Assembly: GCF_017347095.1 (NCBI RefSeq)
Contig: NZ_JADPRZ010000017.1
Coordinates: forward strand, 1 to 61,138
Source: Sporosarcina sp. E16_8
Lineage (GTDB): Bacteria; Bacillota; Bacilli; Bacillales_A; Planococcaceae
DNA length: 61,138 bases
Direction of reading: 5' to 3'
Positions 27,157-35,362 of this stretch are shown one piece after another (the stretch's first letter is position 1; every line of letters begins with the position of its first letter). The position numbers and the translations under genes are program-made. The notes beneath the pieces were generated by a model that saw only the letters and a program-made list of their open reading frames with translations, ran no database searches and was not told the origin of the DNA.

Positions 27157-28125
27157 ATGGAACTATACTTGATATTTGTAGGAATTATTCTTGTAATTGT
27201 ATGTCCAAACCTGTTTTTTATAATGAAGAATCGGACATACTTCTATTCAAAGAAATTGACTGCTCCGCCATGGGCAGACAAAGAGACAAAACAACTTTTC
27301 CGACAATTCAATCGTGCCTGGTCAATGAAGATTGAGAAAACTATCAATGTGCACGTAAAGAATAGCAATCGTACTCAAACAGATGTCGAACTACGAGAAC
27401 AGTGGTATGAACTCAAGAAATTTCTTTTGTTAGCAGGCATCTCAAAAAGACTACCGATGTTTTCCAATAAGGTAGACGATATTTGGCACTTCTTTTTAGA
27501 GGAAGAGCAGCTGTATAATCAATTCTGTTTAGATTTCATTGGCGAACAGATTGAACATCACCCTCATGAAACACCAACACTTCTTCCAACTGAACGTGCT
27601 TGGTTCGACATGTTATATCTTTCTTTTTTCAACGTTACTTCCCGCTCGCATCTATGGGGGAAATTCGTGCGAAAAAAGAAACTACACACAAATTGGATAG
27701 AGCGTATAGTGAATGATCCAAAAGGAATCATTGAGTCATTTGGCCGACACTCATCCGATGCGGCCTCGACACATACATTGGCTACCTTCCTCAAATTCGC
27801 ACGACAACAAGCGATGAAGACAAACAGAAAACAAGGAAAGCGAGTTAAACGAAAAGACGGCTATTGGTATGGAACCTCACTATTCGCCTTATATGACTAT
27901 GACACAGTTCAAGAAAAGAAGAAAAGAGTGACTGGTGCTTCAGCAGACGGATCTCCTGGCTTTGCAGTTGACTCCGATAATAAAGAAGAATGGAACGAGA
28001 TTGTCACCAATGTGAATTCGTTTGAAGTAGGAACAGACGCCGGAGCTATGCCAAGTGCTCCTTCGGACGGAGGGGACTCTGATTCTGGGAGTAGTTGTAG
28101 CTCGTGTAGTGGGTGTTCTTCGTAA
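27157..28125 (+). CDS. GRDP-like protein with N-terminal membrane helix and Cys/Ser-rich tail
   Basis: A 322-residue protein of unknown function. One N-terminal membrane helix (residues 3-22) is followed by a conserved block with NKVDDIWHFFLEEEQLYNQF and IEHHPHETP. This block matches the VDxxWHxFLxDTxxYxxFC signature of the glycine-rich-domain-containing (GRDP, DUF1399-type) family known from plants and bacteria. A basic middle region follows, then a low-complexity acidic/Gly/Ser stretch. The last ten residues are SCSSCSGCSS, like the Cys-Gly-rich ends of bacterial relatives. The start ATG has AAGGGGGA upstream. Single gene. Metal binding by the tail is a guess. Confidence 0.7.
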   Translation: MELYLIFVGIILVIVCPNLFFIMKNRTYFYSKKLTAPPWADKETKQLFRQFNRAWSMKIEKTINVHVKNSNRTQTDVELREQWYELKKFLLLAGISKRLPMFSNKVDDIWHFFLEEEQLYNQFCLDFIGEQIEHHPHETPTLLPTERAWFDMLYLSFFNVTSRSHLWGKFVRKKKLHTNWIERIVNDPKGIIESFGRHSSDAASTHTLATFLKFARQQAMKTNRKQGKRVKRKDGYWYGTSLFALYDYDTVQEKKKRVTGASADGSPGFAVDSDNKEEWNEIVTNVNSFEVGTDAGAMPSAPSDGGDSDSGSSCSSCSGCSS

Positions 28126-28142
28126 TAATAATAAGTAACTGG

Positions 28143-28288
28143 AGGGCACCTGTGCTTGACACAAAGACAACCAATTAACACAGCCGAATAAACATACAAT
28201 AAAACCAGACATTCGCCATTTGTCTGGTTTTCATTCTATTATTATGCAATTGCAGCGATTGATCTGAGTAGTCCGCGCACAGGTACCT
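28143..28288. repeat. Family A repeat, hairpin subfamily (E) copy 3, best terminal repeats
   Basis: The left end AGGGCACCTGTGC and the right end GCGCACAGGTACCT are inverted repeats of each other with few mismatches, which defines the element boundaries (about 146 bases). The interior has ACACAAAGACAACC, GCCGAATAAACATACAAT, hairpin AACCAGACA...TGTCTGGTT and TATTATGCAATTGCAG. Confidence 0.8.
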
Positions 28289-28390
28289 GAAATTTTGATC
28301 AATCATTTTGATTCCAGTAGGGTCGGTTTACATAATCTTGATTTGACAATTGAGATGTACAATAAGTATAAGCCCTTGAGTTATCACAAC

Positions 28391-28442
28391 AATTCAGATA
28401 TGGCGTCTTTTCCTTTTCAGGAAAAGACGCCATATCTGAATT
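28391..28442. terminator. Perfect 23-bp palindromic terminator
   Basis: Arms 28391-28413 and 28420-28442 are perfectly complementary over 23 bases around the loop TTTTCA; the inner part GGCGTCTTTTCC supplies a U-run on one strand and an A-run on the other. It lies 12 bases from the stop of the minus-strand lipoprotein gene and 265 bases past the GRDP-like gene. Confidence 0.75.
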
Positions 28443-28453
28443 AGTATTTAAAG

Positions 28454-29023
28454 TTACTTGATTAGTATCTCAATCTCATTCTTATATTCTGCTACTAATT
28501 CATTTAATAAATCATTGGCTTTGTTATTATATTCCTGAATCCCCTTTTCATTGTCGACCTCTGGTTTACCAAGCATTTTTTTAGTATATGCATTTATATA
28601 AGCAATTTGTTCTGCCGTAGTTTCCACGTATTTTTTATAATATTCTTCAGGTTCCATACCAAACTTTTGGGCTTGCGAATCGACAAACTCACGATTGGTT
28701 TTTTCTGTTGGATCATCGGTATCTTTAGAGGGAAAAGTTAAGGTCGTTTTATTTGTTTGATTTAGATTATCGGAAACATCAAGATGCATTTTTTTGGCTT
28801 CTTGCATCACTAATTCAGCTTTTACAGTTCCTTCAATATTTCCCAATACCTTTTCATCTGGATACAAAAAGCGTAATTTACCTATCGTAATTTCTTTACC
28901 ATTCACGATTGCCGCTATATCATCGTCATTATAATCTTTTATACTACTTTGACCAGTTGAACCGCATCCCATCAGTGAAATACTTACAAACAAAGAAATT
29001 ATACATAGACAAATTCTTTTCAA
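28454..29023 (-). CDS. Lipoprotein with SurA-N/PrsA-like chaperone segment
   Basis: A 189-residue lipoprotein: signal helix with lipobox SLMGCG, then AAIVNGKEITIGKLRFLYP, the typical opening of SurA N-terminal chaperone domains (VNGxxI). Helical segments follow with VKAELVMQEAKKMHLDV and FGMEPEEYYKKYVETTAEQIAYI. There is no parvulin PPIase domain, so it is a short relative of PrsA/foldase proteins, acting outside the membrane. ATG after GGAGGTG. Single gene between a palindromic terminator and a repeat. Confidence 0.72.
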   Translation of the reverse strand: MKRICLCIISLFVSISLMGCGSTGQSSIKDYNDDDIAAIVNGKEITIGKLRFLYPDEKVLGNIEGTVKAELVMQEAKKMHLDVSDNLNQTNKTTLTFPSKDTDDPTEKTNREFVDSQAQKFGMEPEEYYKKYVETTAEQIAYINAYTKKMLGKPEVDNEKGIQEYNNKANDLLNELVAEYKNEIEILIK

Positions 29024-29116
29024 AAAAACACCTCCATTATAAAATTCTACCTACTGGTAATACGTTTCATAACGCAAAATGTTTCAATATACTTATTCAT
29101 CAATATGACCCGATTG

Positions 29117-29240
29117 ATGAACAACTCACACATCCAAATATTCATACAAAAAGTAAAGAAAAATTGTGTAGGTATTGATTAATTCGGTATTATTATACAA
29201 CCGCGTCACATTCACTGAATAGCGCCACGAACAGGTACCT
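29117..29240. repeat. MITE-like repeat, family A copy 3
   Basis: ACAACTCACACATCCAAAT, TACAAAAAGTAAAGAAAAAT, TAGGTATTGATTAATTCG, TATTATACAACC, TTCACTGAATAGCG and right end GAACAGGTACCT. The left terminal repeat has diverged. Confidence 0.7.
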
Positions 29241-29259
29241 AAAATTCAGTAGGGGATTT

Positions 29260-30843
29260 TTAATAGATACTGACATTGGCACCTGAAACTTCGGCCATGA
29301 TGCTTTTGTTTCGCCCTGTACTCTTCGCTTCATACAAGCATTTATCTGCGATTTCGATTAACTCCATTGCGTAATGTCCACTTTCCGGGAAACTTGCAAT
29401 GCCTGCTGAAATCGTAACAACTTCTCCACATGGGCTAGCTGTCGTCTCTAACTTTTTCCGTAATCGTTCGGCAACGTCAAAGGCTTCTAACTTAGTCGTT
29501 TCAGGCAACAGTAAAATGAATTCCTCACCACCGTATCTGCAACAAATATCATTATTCCTCGACACTCTACGCATTTCCTCAGCTACAAATTTTAACACTG
29601 CATCCCCTGAAGCATGACCATATGTATCATTGACACGTTTAAATCGGTCAATATCGAATAAAACGATTGAATAAGGCGTTTGATCTTCCGTCCATTTCTT
29701 CGTATGTTCATCCATCGTCCTTCTATTTACTAATCCTGTCAAAGGATCCGTTGTTGATTCGTGAATTAAAAAGTTCACTTTATCTTGAAAGAAGGAAAAA
29801 CTCTTAAAGAGTGCATTTTTTAATTGAATCGCTTCGTAATACCAAGCATGTACATTTTCAATTTCTGTATTCGTTTCATTTTCCGCACTAGATCTTGCAT
29901 AGTGCGCCAGTTGTTGTAAAGGACGCGCAATTCGATTGGAGATATAAAAAATAATAATATAAGAAAGCAGGAGAAATGGTAGCGTTTTAAGTACCATTTG
30001 ATTCCTTAAGTCTTTAGACGGCAACAACGTGGCTTCAGTGGGTCGTTGCGATACGGCTCCCCATTTTGTTGTCGGCATAAACGCATAGCCAGCGAGCATA
30101 TCAATTTCATAGGAGTTTACAAGCCTCTTGGCACCGCTACCCCCATTCATAATATCGTTTATAACAGGATTTCCGTGAATAATTGTCCCTATTCTCTCTT
30201 TATTTGGGTGATAAAGAATGCGCCCATCTTCATCAACAACATAGACATAGGAACCATCCTTATAAAAGTGCTCTCCTAATAAATCATTTAATATACTTTT
30301 CTCCATCAAATAAATCGATCCACCTACAAAACCTAGGTAATTTCCATCGCCATCAAAAATCGGTTGTGAGATGAAGATAATTAAACGACCCGTTATTGAC
30401 ATATATGGCTTTGTTATTAATGGCTTTCTTTCTGCTAATGCTTGCCGTCCACCTACCGATGCAACTTGCTTACCCAGTATTTGTAAGGACTGTGGGGATG
30501 CCGCAATAATCTCACCTGATGCAGATGTAATAATGACAGAGTTAAATGTATTGTCTTGCTCAAAAAGTCGATTTACCTCATTAGCTATTAGTGCCTTAGA
30601 ATCCCCTTGCTCTAAATAGCGTGGGATGTCCTTCGCACTATACTCCAATCGTTGAAGTGTCGATTTCATAAAATTATCAGTTGTGCTCGCAATTTTCTGG
30701 ACGTACACTCGGTTTGTTTCCAATGTATTTTCAATCAGCGTCTGCTGGTTCACACGATAACCGGCTGTAATACCACTAATTAGCGTGAGTCCAACTGACA
30801 GTAAAGCTACAAATAGAATTAAGTGTTTAAGTGATATTTTCAT
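29260..30843 (-). CDS. Diguanylate cyclase with extracytoplasmic dCache sensor
   Basis: A 527-residue membrane enzyme making cyclic di-GMP. It has an N-terminal helix (about 8-28), an extracytoplasmic dCache-type sensor (about 35-280), a second helix (about 290-312) and a C-terminal GGDEF domain (about 365-520). The catalytic motif is GGEEF in CCRYGGEEFILLLP. An RNND sequence five residues before it matches the inhibitory RxxD I-site. DPLTGLVNRRTMDEH and FDIDRFKRVNDTYGHASGD are intact. I favour the ATG at 30843 (MKISLKHLILF) over the longer frame from 30921, which begins with a polar, lysine-rich stretch containing the ribosome binding site. Confidence 0.88.
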   Translation of the reverse strand: MKISLKHLILFVALLSVGLTLISGITAGYRVNQQTLIENTLETNRVYVQKIASTTDNFMKSTLQRLEYSAKDIPRYLEQGDSKALIANEVNRLFEQDNTFNSVIITSASGEIIAASPQSLQILGKQVASVGGRQALAERKPLITKPYMSITGRLIIFISQPIFDGDGNYLGFVGGSIYLMEKSILNDLLGEHFYKDGSYVYVVDEDGRILYHPNKERIGTIIHGNPVINDIMNGGSGAKRLVNSYEIDMLAGYAFMPTTKWGAVSQRPTEATLLPSKDLRNQMVLKTLPFLLLSYIIIFYISNRIARPLQQLAHYARSSAENETNTEIENVHAWYYEAIQLKNALFKSFSFFQDKVNFLIHESTTDPLTGLVNRRTMDEHTKKWTEDQTPYSIVLFDIDRFKRVNDTYGHASGDAVLKFVAEEMRRVSRNNDICCRYGGEEFILLLPETTKLEAFDVAERLRKKLETTASPCGEVVTISAGIASFPESGHYAMELIEIADKCLYEAKSTGRNKSIMAEVSGANVSIY

Positions 30844-31017
30844 TACCCTGTAAATTTCCCCTTTTTTGAAATCCTTTTTTGAAATATAGATTTTAAGTGA
30901 ATAACTCCAATAACTCCGCACAACTGCTAGTCATATTCCGTAGTTTATACGTTGCCTATGTAAGTACTTCTGGTTACTATTATATCAGTTAAATGATTAA
31001 CTATGTTTTTTAGTGAA

Positions 31018-31150
31018 AGGAACCTGCGTGAGACACAAAGGCGAATAATTCACATGCTCAAATAGTTATACAAAAATAATAAAACCCGCATATTCATTAA
31101 TTTTATCTGTATTATTATTCAGTCCTTTATTATTCACTGAATGCATACCT
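31018..31150. repeat. MITE-like repeat, family A copy 4
   Basis: Left end AGGAACCTGCGTGAGACACA, then AGGCGAATAATTCACATG, AAATAGTTATACAAAAATAA, ACCCGCATATTCATTAAT, ATTATTCACTGAATG and a worn right end CATACCT. Confidence 0.7.
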
Positions 31151-31229
31151 AACCATTATGCATGAGTAAGATAACGTGAAAAGTTCAATATAGTAGATAA
31201 TTATGAATATAAATTACTATTGAGTGAAC

Positions 31230-31268
31230 ACAAATAAAAAAGCCCATGAATATGGCTTCTTTATTTGT
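31230..31268. terminator. Hairpin terminator downstream of the GMC oxidoreductase gene
   Basis: ACAAATAAAAAAGCC (31230-31244) pairs with GGCTTCTTTATTTGT (31254-31268) with two internal mismatches. T-rich on both strands. The minus-strand GMC gene ends at 31345. Confidence 0.6.
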
Positions 31269-31344
31269 ATGGCATTTAATCTAAAGCCTGTAGGTTCTAA
31301 CTACCTGGCTAATGCTAGTTCAATCCGAAATTCACTTCTATTAA

Positions 31345-33099
31345 TCATGCATTTTTTACTTGCACCTGTTGGGTTAGTAAGCCACCTTCACTTAAATATT
31401 TATTCATTCCTTCAGCTGCACGATAGGCAAATGCCCCAATCGTTCCAGTAGGATTGTAATTACCAGTGTGTGGAAATGACGAGCCCCCCACCACAAATAA
31501 GTTTTCCATATCCCACATTTGCGAATACGTGTTGACGGCAGAATTTGCTGGACTAGCGCCCATAATAACCCCACCTATAAAGTGATCGGTATAAAATTTG
31601 TGATCAAATTGTAAATCATCTGCAACCTTGTCAACATCAACAATATCAGCACCCATCTTGTTCATTATTTCTTCACATCGGGCTACACCAGCTTTAGATC
31701 GATTAATATCATCTTCCAAATATTTAACAGTTACACGCAGTAGTGGATTGCCTAGTGCATCTTTATATGTTGGATCTAAATCCAAATAGCTGAACTTATT
31801 TGGTAAAAATGCAGTTTGTGATGTGATAAACAAGTTTCGATTCGTGTAATGTAACGAGTTTTTCTTAAATTCCTTACCCCATGTAGGTGTTCCAACTGGG
31901 ACTTGGTTATTGGAGATTGGTCTTGCTCCTAACTGACTAAAGTGGATCTCAAAACCATGCAAGTAATTGAGATTTGTATGATCTTCATTATCCCCTGCAA
32001 AATCATCAAGGGTGGAACCAAGTGAACCAGTTCCCATATAGAGGTTATACTTCTTATCTTCAAAAAAACCGCGAGCACCAATATAGGTAGAAAGATTTGA
32101 GAAATGGCCTGTAAAGTTCTTACCGATTATACCTTTACCCGTTTGTGGATTGTATGGGGTCCCGATTTTTGATAGTAAAAGTAATTTTGTATTTGAAAAG
32201 ACAAATCCAGCAAGTACAACAATATCAGCAGGTTGTTCGTATTCTTGTCCAGTGCTCGTATCAACATAAATCACGCCAGTCGCACGTTTCCCATTATGGC
32301 TGACTCGCGTTACGTTTGCCCCGTTTCGCAGTTCCATGTTCCCGGTCTTCTTAGCAGTTGCAAGTACCGTTCCGATTGGATCAGCTTTCGCACCGAAATT
32401 ACAACCGTATTCTTCACAAAATGCACAATATACACATCCATTAATGGTTTCTCCATCTGGATTTTGATAAGTTTGTGACACAGTAGCACCCGGCATTCGA
32501 TAAGGATGATAGCCCAGTTCTGTAGATGCTTTTTGAAATAAATTAATAGCTGGCGTAGTTTTTAGGGGCGGATTAGGATATTTATCGGAGCGTGGTGGTC
32601 CGAGTGGGTTTTCTTCTCCCGAAATTCCAGCAGTTTTTTCAAATTTATCGAAATATGGTTCCATTTCATCGTAAGTAACCCCCCAGTCTTGCATTGTTGA
32701 ATCCTTCGGAATTTTCCCCTTACCATAACGTTCGACTGTTTTGCTGTATATTTCAAAATCATAAGGTAGCCAGCGAAAGGTCCATCCGTTCCAGTGAACG
32801 CCAGCCCCACCCGTATTTTCACCCAATCTTGCATTCACATTGTTTCTTACTGGAAGTGCTGTTTCGGATAGATCACCTCTTGATGTTATCGTTTCTTTAT
32901 GAAGGTTTTGCATCAAATCATAACGTTGCGAGTAACGTAGCTCGTCCTTTGTACCATTAAAGTCTTCGTGCTTCTTATCTTTACCGCGTTCAAGTATGAC
33001 AACTTTATGACCTGCTTTAGTTAGTTCTGCCGCAACAATACCACCGGCCCATCCTGATCCTACGATGACTGCGTCAACCTTATTGAGTTTTTTGACCAC
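31345..33099 (-). CDS. GMC family oxidoreductase, gluconate/sugar dehydrogenase large-subunit type
   Basis: A 584-residue FAD enzyme. The dinucleotide motif VDAVIVGSGWAGGIVAAELT opens the protein, GAGVHWNGWTFRW follows, and the C-terminus has the GMC-type GGSSFPHTGNYNPTGTIGAFAYR with His near the flavin. It resembles the flavoprotein subunit of membrane gluconate 2-dehydrogenase and sorbitol dehydrogenases. A four-Cys run CVYCAFCEEYGC near residues 220-230 is notable. The GTG start follows AGGAGGA. It lies 26 bases after the Tat-signal small-subunit gene, and is probably exported with it as a complex. No cytochrome c subunit follows; the electron acceptor is unknown. Confidence 0.87.
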   Translation of the reverse strand: MVKKLNKVDAVIVGSGWAGGIVAAELTKAGHKVVILERGKDKKHEDFNGTKDELRYSQRYDLMQNLHKETITSRGDLSETALPVRNNVNARLGENTGGAGVHWNGWTFRWLPYDFEIYSKTVERYGKGKIPKDSTMQDWGVTYDEMEPYFDKFEKTAGISGEENPLGPPRSDKYPNPPLKTTPAINLFQKASTELGYHPYRMPGATVSQTYQNPDGETINGCVYCAFCEEYGCNFGAKADPIGTVLATAKKTGNMELRNGANVTRVSHNGKRATGVIYVDTSTGQEYEQPADIVVLAGFVFSNTKLLLLSKIGTPYNPQTGKGIIGKNFTGHFSNLSTYIGARGFFEDKKYNLYMGTGSLGSTLDDFAGDNEDHTNLNYLHGFEIHFSQLGARPISNNQVPVGTPTWGKEFKKNSLHYTNRNLFITSQTAFLPNKFSYLDLDPTYKDALGNPLLRVTVKYLEDDINRSKAGVARCEEIMNKMGADIVDVDKVADDLQFDHKFYTDHFIGGVIMGASPANSAVNTYSQMWDMENLFVVGGSSFPHTGNYNPTGTIGAFAYRAAEGMNKYLSEGGLLTQQVQVKNA

Positions 33100-33125
33100 T
33101 GCATTTCCTCCTAATGAATAGATGA

Positions 33126-33929
33126 TTAATGTCCCTGATAATTTTCCAAACTAACTGGATCCATTTTTACAAAGTCTTCACTATCAATAACCCCCATATA
33201 TGATGCTTGTGCTCCAGGAAACTCCTTCATTCTCCAACCATCCATATTTTTATTACCACCATATAGTGGATCACAGTACGCACCTTCTAGTGTGGATCTA
33301 TGAAGCAAGAAGAAGAATTCGGATGATAATAAACCATTCATTTTAATTTTTCCATCTTGTAAATCCTGCAAAATTTCACCTTGCTGCGCTTCCGTGGCTT
33401 TATCGAAACTAGTATTAAATCGTTTACCACTTTCTTGATTCATTACTCTTAGGCCAAGTAAAAAAATACTTCCTCGATCCAAAATCGATTGTTCACCTCG
33501 CTTTTCCTCAGCTCTTTCGCTTGGTTTAGTTTTAGGAACGAATGGGCCTTGTCGATAGTCTCTGGCATTTACTCCCCATTGACCGGCTAACTGCTTGTCA
33601 ATATAATAGGGCACCCCTAATTCAATTGCACCCGGCCCATTCTCATCTTTCGGAAAAATTTGCTCAGTTGCAGCTTGAAGTACTGCAAAGTCTTCCCTAC
33701 GGGTAAAAAATTGTAAGGCTTCTTGAAAGTCCGTAGCATGTTCCATACCAGACTTTGTAGCTGTTTCATTTTTTTGTGTGAATTTATTGGTCAGCAATCC
33801 TCCAAGAAACGAACCTCCTACAACTCCGCCAGCTACCATTCCTGTGTTTTTTAAAAACCTTCGGCGGCTAGGGTCATATGTTTTATCGTCTTTCGTTTGC
33901 TTGTCATCATCTGTGTGTTTATCTGTCAT
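33126..33929 (-). CDS. Gluconate 2-dehydrogenase subunit 3 family protein with Tat signal
   Basis: A 267-residue partner of the GMC flavoprotein. The N-terminus has a twin-arginine signal (DPSRRRFLKNTGMVAGG followed by a hydrophobic stretch), so the complex is probably exported folded. The body has FTRREDFAVLQAATEQIFP, GAIELGVPYYIDKQL and EGAYCDPLYGGNKNMDGW, the hallmarks of the family. ATG after GGAGGGTAATAA. First gene of a two-gene operon with the GMC enzyme. Confidence 0.88.
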   Translation of the reverse strand: MTDKHTDDDKQTKDDKTYDPSRRRFLKNTGMVAGGVVGGSFLGGLLTNKFTQKNETATKSGMEHATDFQEALQFFTRREDFAVLQAATEQIFPKDENGPGAIELGVPYYIDKQLAGQWGVNARDYRQGPFVPKTKPSERAEEKRGEQSILDRGSIFLLGLRVMNQESGKRFNTSFDKATEAQQGEILQDLQDGKIKMNGLLSSEFFFLLHRSTLEGAYCDPLYGGNKNMDGWRMKEFPGAQASYMGVIDSEDFVKMDPVSLENYQGH

Positions 33930-34322
33930 TTATTACCCTCCTCAAACTTCTGTTTAAATTACACATTGATATCGTTTTAAATATGATGCTCTAGGACTAT
34001 TAAGACCCCTATCATTTTATTAATCACCCTCCATAAGCACAACTTGAAATTCTTTCTCGTTTTTCTCTTGAACAAGACCTAGGAAAAAAGATTGAATAGA
34101 AAGTATTCCACCTCAAGGAAGACCTAGGCAATTACTAAATTCAATAAATTGGAACTACTTGACAGTACCTGCCTCTAATAACTATTGACCATTATTCGCG
34201 AAAATATAACACCTAATTGGATTTCATCCTTAAATTTGTTCATTTGGGAAAAGAATATTGATGTGATTTTGATAATCAGACGACGTTAAATATTCCAAAT
34301 AAAGGTAATAACCAGAAAATAG
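33930..34322. other. Intergenic stretch, nothing recognisable
   Basis: AT-rich DNA upstream of the Tat-signal gene; presumably holds its promoter, but no clear boxes, repeats or coding frames are visible. Confidence 0.4.
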
Positions 34323-34360
34323 ATAAGCGTTAAATAACGCCCACCTGTCAAACAGGCGGG
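34323..34360. repeat. Palindrome, family C copy 2 (worn)
   Basis: AAATAACGCCCACCTGTC and ACAGGCGGGCGTTAAC share the core of the family C palindrome; AACGCCC-A-CCTGT pairs with ACAGG-C-GGGCGTT. The outer ATTT of the right arm is missing. Confidence 0.65.
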
Positions 34361-34644
34361 CGTTAACGTATTATTTAAGTATTCTAAATGACGAGGAAGG
34401 TTACTGGTAGAGTCTTTGACTACATCTTCTATATTTTTATGTTTGTTTATAGAAAGTTTCCTTCTCCTTTTTATATTAAAAATAGTCCAAGTATTTCTTT
34501 TGATTGTAATTACCAGTTTCAGATTAAATCATCTGTACTAATATATTACGGCCTAATCGAAAATGGTGTAAATAGTTTTCCTCGATTTGATGGTGAAATA
34601 TAAAAGTTCGTTGCTTTCATTGGATTCTAAAAAACAACTACCCT

Positions 34645-35027
34645 TTATTTGCTTGAACCCTCGGTGATCCATTTTGCTTCGCTCAGGAGATCTGGAAACA
34701 TGGCGTCCGCAACCGGATCACTCTTCCCAATGAACACCTCTTTCGTTCCTGCCTTTTCCCAGCTAAGATATCTGTGTCTGTATCCCCGACCATGATAGAA
34801 GAGGAGAGTTCCACGTCATAGTTTTTAGCTAGATTTCAAATTAGCTTGCTGTTCGGCTTCCTACCACCGCAACCTGCTTTCAGTTTATGCGGGCTGTATA
34901 CAACGTCTTCAATTATTGTTCCTTTTTTCCGAAGCTCCTCCGTCTTATGGGCATGTATCGCCTGTAACTGCGATTCCTTCATAAAGCCCCAACCTACACC
35001 GCCTTTATTGGTAACAACAAACACATA
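34645..35027 (-). pseudogene. HAD-IIIA phosphatase (GmhB/histidinol-phosphatase-like) pseudogene
   Basis: Minus-strand translation gives VFVVTNKGGVGWGFMKESQL, then VVYSPHK and GCGGRKPNSKLI, the middle of a GmhB-like HAD phosphatase (VVTNQxG, PH, CRKP). An in-frame TGA follows (about 34836). The frame then continues with YDVELSSSIMVGDTDTDILA, the HAD motif IV region. A frameshift leads to EVFIGKSDPVADAMFPDLLS and a stop at 34645. The N-terminal nucleophile motif (DxDGT) is missing. So the gene is dead: truncated, one stop and one frameshift. Confidence 0.8.
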
Positions 35028-35362
35028 GTGATTGCCTGTCGTAATTCACGTTAGGTATCATGGTGTTATTTTCAGGACATATGCCTTGTGTTCCAGACTT
35101 TGGCGTATCAATTATGTTGTACTGGTGCATGATACATTTATGACATTTCATCAGATTGTTTCGTTATGCGATGTGCGACCAGCTATACCAATTATTGCTG
35201 AATCTAGTATACATTTTATGCATTCTGACATACCCTACACTTATTTAGACAATATATTTGAGGTCTTGTAGAATAGCCACTAACATGTGAGGGCTGTCAG
35301 TTTCAAGTTTAACTCTGATTTGTTCGGGTACAAAGTAACTAAAATGAGGTGGTTAAAGAATA

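Noticed and set aside
34388..34603. 71-codon frame after family C copy 2
   Set aside because: Aromatic, Phe/Tyr-rich translation of AT-rich DNA without a ribosome binding site.
35032..35271. 79-codon frame before the MFS gene
   Set aside because: No ribosome binding site, no motif; probably noncoding DNA beside the HAD remnant.
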